A stretch of DNA of 64,000 nucleotides from Kibdelosporangium philippinense (GTDB lineage Bacteria; Actinomycetota; Actinomycetes; Mycobacteriales; Pseudonocardiaceae), in NCBI RefSeq assembly GCF_021390435.2, contig NZ_JAJVCN010000001.1, forward strand, positions 1,674,001 through 1,738,000. Direction: 5' to 3'. Below the pieces are notes generated by a model, which saw nothing but the letters and a program-made list of their open reading frames with translations, searched no databases and was not told the origin of the DNA. Every line of letters begins with the position of its first letter. Position 1 is the stretch's first letter. Position numbers and translations under genes: made by a program. This document shows, piece after piece, positions 43,374 to 52,540 of the stretch.

Positions 43374-43998
43374 ACCCGGCCTCGGCGCCTCGCTTCTGCT
43401 GCCGGAGATCCAAGGGATGGCGACCGGCCTGATCGCCGCGGGCGTACTGACCCCGCAGGACGCCGAGCGCCTGCTGACCGACCTACGCAAAACCATGGAA
43501 CGCGCCGGATGGATCGGGGTGATCCGGCAGTTTTCCGCGCGAACCAGTCATTTCGGGCCTGTTGTCCGCCGAACGTCCGATGCTGCGCCGGTCAGCCGAC
43601 CCGTCGTGCCCGCCTTGCCGCCGGATTCCCACGACCTGCTCAGGGTGATTCCGTTGGTCGGCAGGAACATCAAGCATGGCGACGTCATCCGGACGCTCAT
43701 CAGCCTTGAGGTGTGGAGTGACGTGCTGATCCTGCGATCGGCCGTACCGCAGGACGGCGAATGGCGGCCGGACATCACCCGCCAGCTGTTCGACGGCCGG
43801 ATCCGTTGGCGCGCTTGGGACGACCAAGGCACGCAGTATCGAAGCACAAGCGTGACCGGAGGTGGCAGTTCCGGCACCGGTGATCTCATGTTCGAGAACC
43901 GGGCGTTCTTCCCAAGTCCGCCCGAAGAGGCAGACCTTCTGACAGTGATAGCCGAACACCCGGACCAGCAAGCGGCCATCGAACTCCCACTCCACTAG
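43306..43998 (+). CDS. Hypothetical cytosolic protein of the kinase cluster
   Basis: 230 residues from ATG 43306, which lies inside the kinase 3' end (68-bp overlap). The N-terminal half is helical and charged (YLEKVISDRLRAAREQPEPG, LLTDLRKTMERAGWIGVI); the second half looks beta-rich (WSDVLILRSAVPQDGEWRPD, IRWRAWDDQGTQYRSTSV). No known domain recognised. The overlap with the kinase gene suggests a partner or substrate. Confidence 0.65.
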   Translation: MDGKAYLEKVISDRLRAAREQPEPGLGASLLLPEIQGMATGLIAAGVLTPQDAERLLTDLRKTMERAGWIGVIRQFSARTSHFGPVVRRTSDAAPVSRPVVPALPPDSHDLLRVIPLVGRNIKHGDVIRTLISLEVWSDVLILRSAVPQDGEWRPDITRQLFDGRIRWRAWDDQGTQYRSTSVTGGGSSGTGDLMFENRAFFPSPPEEADLLTVIAEHPDQQAAIELPLH

Positions 43999-44020
43999 CC
44001 ACAAACGCCTCCCCAACCAC

Positions 44021-44264
44021 CGTGTCCACCGTTGCTTGCGGCCGTGTCCACCGTTCCGGCACACCGTGATGCACGTTCCGACACACCGTGTCCACCGTTG
44101 CTTGTGACCGTGTCCACCGTTGCAGCACACCGAAATACACATTCCGGCATGCCGAGGTTCTTGCTGCGGCATCGCCAGGCTGGAGCCAGGCAACTCATGG
44201 TGCTGGAACGTCGATTTCATGGTGTCGGAATGGTCGACACAGTGTTCTGGAATGGTGGACACGG
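44021..44264. repeat. 22-bp repeat array: six forward units, 46-bp spacer, three inverted units
   Basis: Forward units start at 44021, 44043, 44065, 44087, 44109 and 44131, each exactly 22 bp, with core CGTGTCCACCGTT followed by a variable 9-bp tail. After a spacer (44153-44198) three units in reverse complement start at 44199, 44221 and 44243. The core matches the array at 1900-2009. The region 43999-44278 holds no gene. The function is unknown. Confidence 0.85.
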
Positions 44265-44278
44265 TGTGTTGGGTGGGG

Positions 44279-45324
44279 TCAGGGGCGGTGGGGGTGGCCG
44301 TCGGTTGCTCTGAGTAGGGCCCAGCGGTCGTGTTCGCCGGGCTCTGGTGGTGGGTAGTGCTTGGCTGCTGCTTCGTCGAAGTCCACGCCGAGGCCGGGGC
44401 TCGTTGAGGGGTGTAGGGCGCCTTGTGCGGGGATCGGGGTGCCGGGGAAGACTTCGAGAGTTTCCGGACCGGTGTCAGGCCGCCGAGCGTGGGAATTCGT
44501 ATCCTGGCGAAGTCGATTGCCCGTGCCTGAATCAACGGCAGGAACTGGGTGACGTCGTGGAACAGCTCACCCATCGCCAACGGAACCGGCGAAGCCCGGA
44601 AATCCGGGAAATAGCTGGCGTCCTCGGGAGCTAACAGGTCCTCAAGGAAGAACAGGTCGAGTTCCTCCACTGCGGACAGCAAACTTCGTGCCTGTGCGGG
44701 TGGCAGGCGCTCGTGGACGTCGTGCAACAACTTCAGCGAGTCTGGGATGCCTGACCTGACCGCGCTGAGGACACTGGGAACGAAACGGAGATATGCCAAC
44801 GAATCCCAGCGGCCATCCCGTGACCGGGACAAGGCGCCTGCACCATACGTGTCCGTCCCCGGCACGGCGACTTGGACACGGATGTGCCGGAAACCGCGCT
44901 CCGCCGCGGCATGCACGCCGTCGATGATCTCGCCGACGTCACTACCGTCCACATGGGTATAAGCCGATGCGTACTCACGGACTCGTCCGCCCAGCAAGGA
45001 GAACAGCGGCATCCCAGCGGTCTTCGCCTTGATATCCCACAGGGCTACGTCGATTCCGGCGAGCGCGTTGCCTTCGATCGAGCCGCCGCGCCAGTAGCCG
45101 GAGTTGAGCAGAAGCCGGTGAATGTCCTCAATGTCCGCAGGATCGCGGCCGATTACCGTTGGCCCGAGGTAGTTGTCGATTACCGACCGCACAGCCAAAG
45201 TACGCTGCGGATCGCTCACGCACCCCAAGCCATACAAGCCAGGAGTCGAAGTCTCGACGCGCACGATCAGGTACGGCGATCCCTGTGGCGCGGTCAGAAA
45301 CGTCCGAACCGCGGTGATCCGCAC
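44279..45324 (-). pseudogene. Enolase-superfamily (mandelate racemase/RspA-like) dehydratase remnant
   Basis: The N-terminal capping domain and most of the barrel are present from GTG 45324: ITAVRTFLTAPQG, NSGYWRGGSIEGNALAGIDV, ALWDIKAKTAGMPLF, then the metal-ligand glutamate in VPLAMGELFHD. At about 44455-44463 the frame changes after LTPVRKL and resumes at EVFPGTPIPAQG to the end (DGHPHRP). Around 70-75 residues, including the HGPGD-type catalytic block, are missing. It would have dehydrated a sugar acid, in line with the adjacent ABC transporter. The 3' end abuts the 22-bp repeat array. Confidence 0.8.
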
Positions 45325-45356
45325 TCCCGTGCCAGGCCACGGCGCCGACGCGAGTA

Positions 45357-46463
45357 TCAACGGCCTTCCCAAGGCGCGCCAACGACTCGAAGGTGTCCCG
45401 GCGCTGATTTGCGGTTCTTCACGGTCACTGGCAGCACGATCATCTCGGGATCGGCCGGTCCTTCGGTGACCCGCGAGTGCAACAGTCTCATCGCCCGGCG
45501 GCCCAATTCCCGAGACGGGAGCTCGACCGCGGCGACCGTCAACGGCAGCACATCGAACGGTCCCGCATCGTCCATTCCGGCCAGATCCACGTCACCGGGA
45601 ATGTCCAATCCCAATGCAGCCAGATCGTGCGCCGCCGTGGCGAGGGCGTAACCGTTGGAGCACAAGAACACTGTCGGTGGCTGCGGTCCATTGAGGAGCT
45701 CGCTCAACATCGCCCGGCGTTGTTCGACCGGCTGGCTTCGATAGCGACGCAGTACCGTGAGATCAGGTCGAGCCGGGATGTTGTTCTCCCGCAAGGCTTG
45801 GAGGTGTCCGGCCAGGCGATCACGGACACTTGTCGCGTCGGTTTCGTCCCAGAGCGTCGCGATCACGCGATGACCGATCTCGATCAGCTCGACCGTGAGG
45901 TCGTGGCCAGCGCCGAAATTGTCGACGAGCACCGCGTCCGTCGCCAGGTCCGAACGGTAACGGTCGACCATCACCAACGGCACCCGTTGTGCGCGGACCT
46001 CTTCGTAGACACCCTCGATCCTGCTGCCTTCGGCCGGGTAGATGATTATCCCGCTCGCGTTGTGCGCCAATGCCTGCCGCAACGCGTGTTCCTCACGCGC
46101 TGTATCGCCTTCACAGTGCGTCAGATACAGCCGGTAGCCGAATTCGGCGCAGCCTGCTTCCACTCCGGCGAGCAACTGGGACACGTGCGGGCCGTGGTAC
46201 TGCAGGATGCACGCCACGGTCTGGTCGCCGGGTGCTGGTTTGCGTTCCGCGACAAAGGTTCCCTGGCCGCGCCTGCGGATCACGTGACCTTCCGCGGCGA
46301 GTTCGTTCAGCGCGCGCACGGCCGTGGCATGGCTGACTCCGAAGCGTTCGCAGATCTCCCGCTGGGTCACGAACGGCTTGCCGGGGGAGTACTCGCCTGC
46401 CGCGATGGCAGCCAAAAGCTCCCGCTTCACCTGCTGGTAGAGCGGTGGTTGGGCTCCTGTCAC
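45357..46463 (-). CDS. GntR-family regulator with LacI-type sugar-binding domain (AraR-like)
   Basis: 368 residues from GTG 46463. Winged helix at about 8-75 (PLYQQVKRELLAAIAAGEYS, VSHATAVRALNELAAEGHVI, RRRGQGTFVAE), followed by a periplasmic-binding-protein-like effector domain from about 80 (VACILQYHGPHVSQLLAGVEAG to the end). It is divergent from the ABC importer operon; two ACATGCTAA sites lie in the gap. It likely represses the importer and itself until a sugar or sugar acid binds. Confidence 0.9.
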   Translation of the reverse strand: MTGAQPPLYQQVKRELLAAIAAGEYSPGKPFVTQREICERFGVSHATAVRALNELAAEGHVIRRRGQGTFVAERKPAPGDQTVACILQYHGPHVSQLLAGVEAGCAEFGYRLYLTHCEGDTAREEHALRQALAHNASGIIIYPAEGSRIEGVYEEVRAQRVPLVMVDRYRSDLATDAVLVDNFGAGHDLTVELIEIGHRVIATLWDETDATSVRDRLAGHLQALRENNIPARPDLTVLRRYRSQPVEQRRAMLSELLNGPQPPTVFLCSNGYALATAAHDLAALGLDIPGDVDLAGMDDAGPFDVLPLTVAAVELPSRELGRRAMRLLHSRVTEGPADPEMIVLPVTVKNRKSAPGHLRVVGAPWEGR

Positions 46464-46472
46464 CGGACGACT

Positions 46473-46503
46473 TTAACATGCTAATTGTCCTTGACATGCT
46501 AAA
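46473..46503. promoter_or_regulatory. Tandem GntR operator half-sites over the -35 box of the ABC operon
   Basis: TTAACATGCTAA (46473-46484) and TTGACATGCTAA (46491-46502) are direct repeats 18 bp apart. The second contains TTGACA, a consensus -35 box for the plus-strand operon, with TACGGT about 17 bp downstream as a -10. Binding here would block the importer promoter. Pairing with the divergent GntR protein is inference. Confidence 0.65.
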
Positions 46504-46549
46504 TCTGCCGACCTTACGGTTGCCCCCATACAGGCACTGGGAGGACACC

Positions 46550-47905
46550 GTGGTCCGGCTTCTGGCTGCTTTAACCGCATCGGCTCTGCTCATCAGTGGG
46601 TGCAGTGGTTCGTCGTCCGGCGGCGATTCCGGCGACGTCACGCTGGAGATGTGGACCTTCAAACAGACCCACGTCAAACCGCTCGAGGCAGCGGCGGCGA
46701 CGTTCAAACAGCAGTCCGGGATCACGGTCAAGATCACCGCCTACACCCCTGACGACGCCTTCAAGAGCAAGGTCATGAGCGCCGCGTCCACCAAAAATCT
46801 GGCGGACGTGATGGAGGTGCACGCGGCAGGCGAGGATTTCGTGCTTGGCGGCGCCGGAATCCTCGCCGACATCAAGGACAACGTGAACGAGGGCTGGAAA
46901 GCCCGGTTCCTCAGTGGGACATCGGACGCCGGTCTGGTCTCCGACCTGCGCTATCAGCGGTCCTTGCAGCCGAAAGCGGCCGACGCGGGCATCAAGCTCG
47001 GCCAGCTGTTCAGCATTCCGTTCACCACGGGTGCCTTCGGAATCGTCTACGCCAACAAGACCAAGCTGACCGCCGCCGGGCTCGACCCAAGCAAGCCGCC
47101 GACCACGTGGTCGGAGTTCATCTCGTGGCTGAAGACCGCGCAGGAGAAGGACGCGCAGTCCGGCGGACTGACCTTGGGGCTCAAGTCGTCCAGCACGGGC
47201 TTCAATTGGGCGCTGCAGCCGCTGGCGTACGCCTACCTTGGCAAAGACCGCTACCAGGCGTTGTTCGGCAAGGACGCGGCCAAGACGTTCGGCAGTCCGG
47301 ACGGCCAGCAAGTGCTTGCTTTGTACGACCAGCTCACTCCCTATTGGACTCCGGGAACGCAGACGCTGAGCATCGACGACGCTGACCGAGCGTTTGCTCA
47401 GGGCAAGTCGACCTTCAACATCGGCGGCACGTTCACCCTCTCGGCCATCCAGCAGGAAGGCATGAAGGCAAGCGACGTGCTCGCGTTCAGCCTGCCAGCG
47501 GCGTCGGACGGCGTGGTGAAGAACCTCAAGCTCGCGCCACTCGCGCTGACCGGCCTGTCGATGTCGGGGCAGACCAAGAATCCGGACGCGGTCGTCAAAT
47601 GGATGGACTTTCTGACCACAGTGGACCAGGCAGGCGCGTTCGCCAAGGCATCGCTCGACCTTCCCGGCGTCGACCTGGGCGACAAGGCAGGCGAGCTACT
47701 TGGCCCGGACTTGGCTGCGCTGCAGCAAAGTTTCGGCAAACCGGGACCGGAAACGTACGACGCGTTCGACACGGCGTTCCAGAGTCCGGTCTACGACCAG
47801 ATGATCGCGGGTGACGCGCTTGTCAAGATGTCGCCCCTGAAGCAAGAATCGCCCGAGTCGACCAACCGTCAGCTCGGCACGATCATCGCCGACTCGTGGA
47901 AGTAA
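46550..47905 (+). CDS. ABC sugar transporter, substrate-binding lipoprotein (CUT1)
   Basis: 451 residues from GTG 46550 with GGGAGGA upstream. Lipobox LLISGC gives a lipid-anchored mature protein. The two-lobe family 1 fold starts DVTLEMWTFKQTHVKPLEAA, with FSIPFTTGAFGIVYANKTKL in the hinge. The ligand is probably an oligosaccharide or sugar acid. It is the first gene of an importer operon; no ATPase gene is present, so a shared ATPase of the MsiK type would be needed. Confidence 0.92.
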   Translation: MVRLLAALTASALLISGCSGSSSGGDSGDVTLEMWTFKQTHVKPLEAAAATFKQQSGITVKITAYTPDDAFKSKVMSAASTKNLADVMEVHAAGEDFVLGGAGILADIKDNVNEGWKARFLSGTSDAGLVSDLRYQRSLQPKAADAGIKLGQLFSIPFTTGAFGIVYANKTKLTAAGLDPSKPPTTWSEFISWLKTAQEKDAQSGGLTLGLKSSSTGFNWALQPLAYAYLGKDRYQALFGKDAAKTFGSPDGQQVLALYDQLTPYWTPGTQTLSIDDADRAFAQGKSTFNIGGTFTLSAIQQEGMKASDVLAFSLPAASDGVVKNLKLAPLALTGLSMSGQTKNPDAVVKWMDFLTTVDQAGAFAKASLDLPGVDLGDKAGELLGPDLAALQQSFGKPGPETYDAFDTAFQSPVYDQMIAGDALVKMSPLKQESPESTNRQLGTIIADSWK

Positions 47906-48810
47906 AGCGACGCCGCAAGATTCGCGAGGCGCTCACCGGGTACGCGTTCATCGTCCCCGCGGTGATCTTCTTCGCGGTGTTCGGCGTGTACACCCTCGGC
48001 TACAGCCTCCTGCTGAGCTTCGCGCGGTGGAACGGGTTCAGTCCCAAATGGACTTGGGTGGGTTTGGACAACTACCTGGATGTGCTGTTCCGGGATCCGA
48101 ATGTCGCGCCATATGTCCAAGACGCGGCTGTGCACACGCTGTTCGTGATGATCGCTGTGCCGGTCCTGTCGGTGATCGTCGGCTTGCCGGTCGCGCTCGC
48201 GTTGAACCGCGTCACGTTTCTGCGAACCACGTTGCGGACGGTGTTCTTCCTGCCGTTCGTCACCACTGGCATCGCGGTGTTCTATGCGTGGAGCTACGTC
48301 CTACAGCCGCAGGGGTCGCTGAACTTCATCCTCGAATCGTTGGGGCTGGGCACATTGGCTCAGCCCCAAGGGTTCCTCGGTAACCCGGCGACCGCGCTGC
48401 CGACGTTGATCGCGGTCATGGCATGGTCAGGGATCCCGATCGCGATCCTGCTCTACCTCACCGGTCTGCAGGCGATCGATCCTGCCGTGCTCGACGCGGC
48501 CAGAGTGGACGGAGCGACTGGCTTTCGCACCACGACATCGGTGATCTGGCCGTTGCTCCGGCCGATCACCGCCGCGGTGATCCTGCTGGGGCTGCGCGAC
48601 GCGCTGCAGAACTTCCAGGTGTTCCTGCTGATGACCAACGGCGGGCCGGGCGGGCACACCAACGTACTCGGACTGGAGATCTACAAGCAGGCGTTCTTCA
48701 AAGAGTTGCGGCCGACACTGGGCATCGCCAGCGCGATCGGCTGGTTGCTGTTCGGCGTGGCGATCGTGCTGGCGTTCGTGAACGTCCGGATGCTGCGGAG
48801 CCGCACATGA
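47896..48810 (+). CDS. ABC sugar transporter permease, MalF/UgpA type
   Basis: 304 residues, six membrane helices. The EAA loop, which docks the ATPase, reads LDAARVDGATGFRTTTSVIWPLLRP. It starts at GTG 47896 inside the end of the binding-protein gene (10-bp overlap) and ends with a 4-bp overlap with the second permease. Confidence 0.93.
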   Translation: MEVKRRRKIREALTGYAFIVPAVIFFAVFGVYTLGYSLLLSFARWNGFSPKWTWVGLDNYLDVLFRDPNVAPYVQDAAVHTLFVMIAVPVLSVIVGLPVALALNRVTFLRTTLRTVFFLPFVTTGIAVFYAWSYVLQPQGSLNFILESLGLGTLAQPQGFLGNPATALPTLIAVMAWSGIPIAILLYLTGLQAIDPAVLDAARVDGATGFRTTTSVIWPLLRPITAAVILLGLRDALQNFQVFLLMTNGGPGGHTNVLGLEIYKQAFFKELRPTLGIASAIGWLLFGVAIVLAFVNVRMLRSRT

Positions 48811-49619
48811 AAGCCCGCGTGATCGCGTATGTTCTGCTGGGCGTCTATGCCCTGATCAGCCTGTACCCGTTCGCGTGGATGGTGTCGGGTGCGTTCAAAG
48901 ACCGCAAGGAAGTGCTCGAAGGCGGCAATCTGATCCCGGACAGGCCGACGCTCGACACGTTTGCCACGACCTGGGGCGAGCTGGATTTCCTGCCGTACTT
49001 CGTCAACAGCCTGCTGGTCACTGTCGCCACCGTGATCGGCGTGTTGGTGGTGTACTCACTGGCTTCCTATGCCTTCGCGGTCCTGAAATTCCCTGGCAGC
49101 AAGCTGATCTACGCCGGGTTCGTCTCGTTGCTGTTCGTGCCGGGGATCACCGTGTTGCTGCCGGTCGTGATCCTGCAGCAGGAACTTCAACTCCTCGGCA
49201 CGCAGCTCGGCCTGGTGCTGCCGTTCGTCAACGGTACGGCACCGCTGGCGATCCTGTTGCTGACCAACGCCTTCCGCTCGGTGCCGAGCGAGCTCCGTGA
49301 ATCCGCGCGATGTGATGGCGCCAGCGAACTGCGCACGTTCCTGTCGATCTACTTGCCGGTGTCCCGCCCGGCGCTGATCGCGATCGCGTTGCTGACCGCG
49401 GTGCCCACGTGGAACGAGTATGTGCTGAGCAGGGTGTCGCTCAACGACGCGGCCGTGTTCACCTTGCCACTGGGGCTGCAGAGCCTGACCTCGACCACGT
49501 CGCCGCAGTACAACGTGATCATGGCGGCGTCGCTGATCATCGTCTTGCCGGTGATCGTGCTGTTCGTCTTGCTGCAACGGTACTTCGTCAATGGACTCGT
49601 AGGGGCGGTCAAAGGGTGA
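48807..49619 (+). CDS. ABC sugar transporter permease, MalG/UgpE type
   Basis: 270 residues, six membrane helices. The EAA loop reads LRESARCDGASELRTFLSIYLPVSRP. YPFAWMVSGAFKDRKEVL is the usual N-terminal start of MalG-type proteins. Pairs with the permease encoded directly upstream. The stop overlaps the next gene, an epimerase-type oxidoreductase, by 4 bp. Confidence 0.93.
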   Translation: MKARVIAYVLLGVYALISLYPFAWMVSGAFKDRKEVLEGGNLIPDRPTLDTFATTWGELDFLPYFVNSLLVTVATVIGVLVVYSLASYAFAVLKFPGSKLIYAGFVSLLFVPGITVLLPVVILQQELQLLGTQLGLVLPFVNGTAPLAILLLTNAFRSVPSELRESARCDGASELRTFLSIYLPVSRPALIAIALLTAVPTWNEYVLSRVSLNDAAVFTLPLGLQSLTSTTSPQYNVIMAASLIIVLPVIVLFVLLQRYFVNGLVGAVKG

Positions 49620-50443
49620 AGGTGCTGGTCACCGGGGCTGGCGGGGCACTTGGCGGCTTGGTTGCCGAGCAGCTTTCCGCCGGGGGACACAGTGTCCGGG
49701 CGCATGACAAGAAGACGATCTCCGGGTCGGTCGGGGACTTGGCGGATCTGACCCACGTTCAACACGTTGTGGCCGGTGTGGACGCGGTCGTGCACTGCGC
49801 AGCCATTCCGTCCCCTGTGGACCATCCGGACGACGAGATCTTCCGCAACAACGTCCAATCGACGTACAACGTTCTCGACACCGCGGGCCGGGCCGGAGTC
49901 GGCAGGATCGTCTACATCTCCAGCGCGTCCGCCCTAGGCCTGGCGTGGTCGCAATTGGACGCCTCGCCGATCGAGGCACCGGTCACAGAGGACCATCCCT
50001 TTGTCGGAGACGACGTCTACGGCCTGTCCAAACAGGTCGGTGAAACGATTGCGGCAGCCGCGAGCAGGCGTTGGCGGACAACGATAGTCAGCCTGCGGTT
50101 CCCGTTCATCGGAACAGGAGAGCGGCTGGAACACCACCTGAAGCCCATCCACGACGATCCAGGCGTCGACCGCGGCGGGTTGTGGGCGTGGCTGGACATG
50201 CGTGACGCGGTCAGGGCAGTCGAGGCCGCGCTGACTGTTCCTCTTGACGGACACCACCTGCTGAACGTTGTCGCGCCCGATACGACCGCTTTGGTTTCGA
50301 CGGCCGAATTGTTGGGCACCTACCACCCGACGGCCGTGATCACGCGGCCGTTTGGCGAATTCGAGTCGGTGTACTCCGGTCAGCGGTGTCGTAGGGTGCT
50401 GGGGTTCGAACCGATCTACGGATGGCGAGGAGTGGTTCGATGA
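49616..50443 (+). CDS. NAD(P)-dependent epimerase/dehydratase family oxidoreductase
   Basis: 275 residues, extended SDR fold. The GTG at 49616 is followed at once by KVLVTGAGGALGGLVAEQL, the cofactor loop, and VYISSASALG plus VYGLSKQVGE carry the serine and YxxxK catalytic residues. It resembles hexuronate or sugar-acid dehydrogenases of the SDR type. Its place in the importer operon suggests it oxidises or epimerises the imported sugar. Overlaps the Gfo/Idh/MocA gene by 4 bp. Confidence 0.88.
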   Translation: MKVLVTGAGGALGGLVAEQLSAGGHSVRAHDKKTISGSVGDLADLTHVQHVVAGVDAVVHCAAIPSPVDHPDDEIFRNNVQSTYNVLDTAGRAGVGRIVYISSASALGLAWSQLDASPIEAPVTEDHPFVGDDVYGLSKQVGETIAAAASRRWRTTIVSLRFPFIGTGERLEHHLKPIHDDPGVDRGGLWAWLDMRDAVRAVEAALTVPLDGHHLLNVVAPDTTALVSTAELLGTYHPTAVITRPFGEFESVYSGQRCRRVLGFEPIYGWRGVVR

Positions 50444-51507
50444 GGATCGGGATCGTCGGACTCGGTGTGATCAGCAAGGTGTACCTGGAAACCCTGCGGG
50501 AGTTCGCCGAGACCACGGTCACCGCCGTCGCTGACCTCGTGCCGGAGCGTGCGTCAGCGGTCGTGGGCGCCCGGGCGACCTCGGTTGACGAGATCTACAC
50601 GGCCCCGGACGTCGACCTGATCCTGAACCTCACAATTCCGACTGCCCACAGCGCGGTGGCCCGAAGCGCCATCGCGGGCGGCAAACATGTCTACGGCGAG
50701 AAACCGCTAGCCATCTCGACTGTGGAATCGCGGGAAATCCTGTCGCTGGCCGAGAATGCGGGCGTGCAGGTGGGCTGCGCGCCGGATTCCGTGCTGGGCA
50801 CCGGAGTGCAGACCGCGCGGGCCACTTTGGACAGTGGTGGGATCGGTGCTCCTTTCGCCGCAACGGCTTTCATGACCACACCTGGGCATGAGCGCTGGCA
50901 CCCGGACCCGGAGTTCTACTACCGGCACGGCGGTGGGCCGCTGATGGACATGGGTCCGTACTACATCAGCGCTCTGGTTACCTTGCTCGGCCCAGTTCGC
51001 CGGGTGGTCGGAATGGCGTCAACACCACAGGCGACGCGGACGATCGGCAGCGGACCTCGTGCCGGAACAGTCTTTCCGGTCGAGGTGGCTACGCACGTGA
51101 CCGGCGTCTTGGAACACAACACCGGTGCACTGTCCACAATGATGATGAGCTTCGGCGTATGGGCGGGACAGCTGCCGCGTATCGAGATCTACGGAACCGA
51201 GGGCGCGTTGTCCGTCCCGGATCCCAACGGATTCGAGGGCACTGTGTCTGTGTTCCACCCATCTGATCCACAGTGGAGTGTCGTCCAGCCGTCCGCCGGA
51301 TACCTTGGTGCGAACCGTGGTTGTGGTGTCGTGGACATGGTCAGGGCGATCGATCATGGAATGCCGTCGCGGGCCAGCGGCGAACTGGCACACCACGTCC
51401 TCGACGTGATGGAGTCACTGCTGGCTGCGGCGGATTCTGGGAAGTCGGTGGACGTCCTCAGTATGTGTGACCGCCCAGCAGCGGTCCCCTTGGGCGGGGG
51501 AGACTGA
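50440..51507 (+). CDS. Gfo/Idh/MocA-family oxidoreductase
   Basis: 355 residues. The N-terminal Rossmann motif is RIGIVGLGVISKVYLETL and GGKHVYGEKPLAIS contains the EKP signature; GGGPLMDMGPYYISAL is the C-terminal substrate site. It would oxidise a sugar or its derivative with NAD(P). Start at ATG 50440 overlaps the previous stop. It is the last gene of the sugar operon and its end overlaps the convergent regulator gene by 50 bp. Confidence 0.9.
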   Translation: MRIGIVGLGVISKVYLETLREFAETTVTAVADLVPERASAVVGARATSVDEIYTAPDVDLILNLTIPTAHSAVARSAIAGGKHVYGEKPLAISTVESREILSLAENAGVQVGCAPDSVLGTGVQTARATLDSGGIGAPFAATAFMTTPGHERWHPDPEFYYRHGGGPLMDMGPYYISALVTLLGPVRRVVGMASTPQATRTIGSGPRAGTVFPVEVATHVTGVLEHNTGALSTMMMSFGVWAGQLPRIEIYGTEGALSVPDPNGFEGTVSVFHPSDPQWSVVQPSAGYLGANRGCGVVDMVRAIDHGMPSRASGELAHHVLDVMESLLAAADSGKSVDVLSMCDRPAAVPLGGGD

Positions 51508-52411
51508 AGTAGACGCGGACCGTCGTCCCGGTCGGCGTGGTGTGCATCCTGACCAGGTCGGCCAGCTGGTTGACCAGCAGCAGCCCACGTCCACCGAGCT
51601 GCCTTGCCAGCGCGGGAACCCGCCCGGCGAGCGGATTGCGGATGTAGCCGGCGTCGCTGACCTGGCACAACAGGGTGTCCGGCTCGATCCAGAGATAGAC
51701 CGTGCCGATCCCGCCGCCGTGCCGCACGCTGTTGGCGGCCAGCTCGTCAACCGTCAGCACGAGATCGGTGGTCCGATCGGGCGCGAGCCCGGCGTGGGCG
51801 GCGAACTTCTTGACGCACCTGCGCAGTTCGCCGAGGCTGGTCGCGTCGACCATCCGGCACTCGGCATCGTGTGGCGCGACCAATGGCTGGTTGTACGTCG
51901 CGACAACAACATCGGGCGCGAACGACGCACTGGCCCGTGGCCCGTCGGTGTCGATCACGGTCGGATGCGTGCGAAACGCATCTGCCAGGACAGTGGGGGA
52001 GAGGCCTTCGGTGTCGTACGGGCACAGAATCGTGGCCCTGCGACCCGCGAAGGCACGATTGATCAGCGCCTCATGCTGGGCGCAGGCGGGATATTCGACG
52101 ACAGAGCGATCCGGCCAGATCGGCTCACCGATGATCCGGACCCGGCCTCTGTGCTCGTCCGCGAACGCCCGCAGCACGCCGGGAATGATCCGGCCGGGAT
52201 TACGCCCTTCCTCGGTCATGTCCAGCAGCTTGACCTGCGCGGCCGACGTACCGAGCGATTGGCGGATCAGATCCAGTTGCGGCCCCGGCACGGCGACAGC
52301 CACCGGCTCGCCCTTCGCCAGTCCTTCGGCGATGAACGGGACAGTTCCGGCGATGTACTCGTCGGTGCCGCGATAGAACAGCGCCGGGTGCACAAATGGA
52401 TCTTGTGCCAT
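51458..52411 (-). CDS. MEDS-domain plus HATPase regulator (RsbA-like anti-sigma type)
   Basis: 317 residues from ATG 52411. The N-terminal MEDS domain (HPALFYRGTDEYIAGTVPFI, then VRIIGEPIWPD and YPACAQHEALINRAF) is followed from about 190 by a histidine-kinase-like ATPase (ELRRCVKKFAAHAG, LTVDELAANSVRHGGG with the N-box, GGRGLLLVNQLAD). Such proteins control sigma factors through protein-protein binding and serine kinase activity. No partner sigma factor gene is in the window. Confidence 0.88.
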   Translation of the reverse strand: MAQDPFVHPALFYRGTDEYIAGTVPFIAEGLAKGEPVAVAVPGPQLDLIRQSLGTSAAQVKLLDMTEEGRNPGRIIPGVLRAFADEHRGRVRIIGEPIWPDRSVVEYPACAQHEALINRAFAGRRATILCPYDTEGLSPTVLADAFRTHPTVIDTDGPRASASFAPDVVVATYNQPLVAPHDAECRMVDATSLGELRRCVKKFAAHAGLAPDRTTDLVLTVDELAANSVRHGGGIGTVYLWIEPDTLLCQVSDAGYIRNPLAGRVPALARQLGGRGLLLVNQLADLVRMHTTPTGTTVRVYFSLPRPRGPLLGGHTY

Positions 52412-52540
52412 CAAGCCCCTTTGTGTCAGGGAAGAAGTCCGTCTACGATCCCACGCCCGGCTGACGTCCGCACGACGCGGTCAGGCATATCCGTAAGGTC
52501 ACAGAACATGTGCGTTACGTATGCGAAGTAAGTTGTCCCC

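Noticed and set aside
44021..44264. CRISPR array
   Set aside because: The repeat unit is 22 bp including its variable tail, with no unique spacers of constant length between repeats, inverted units are present and no cas genes are nearby.
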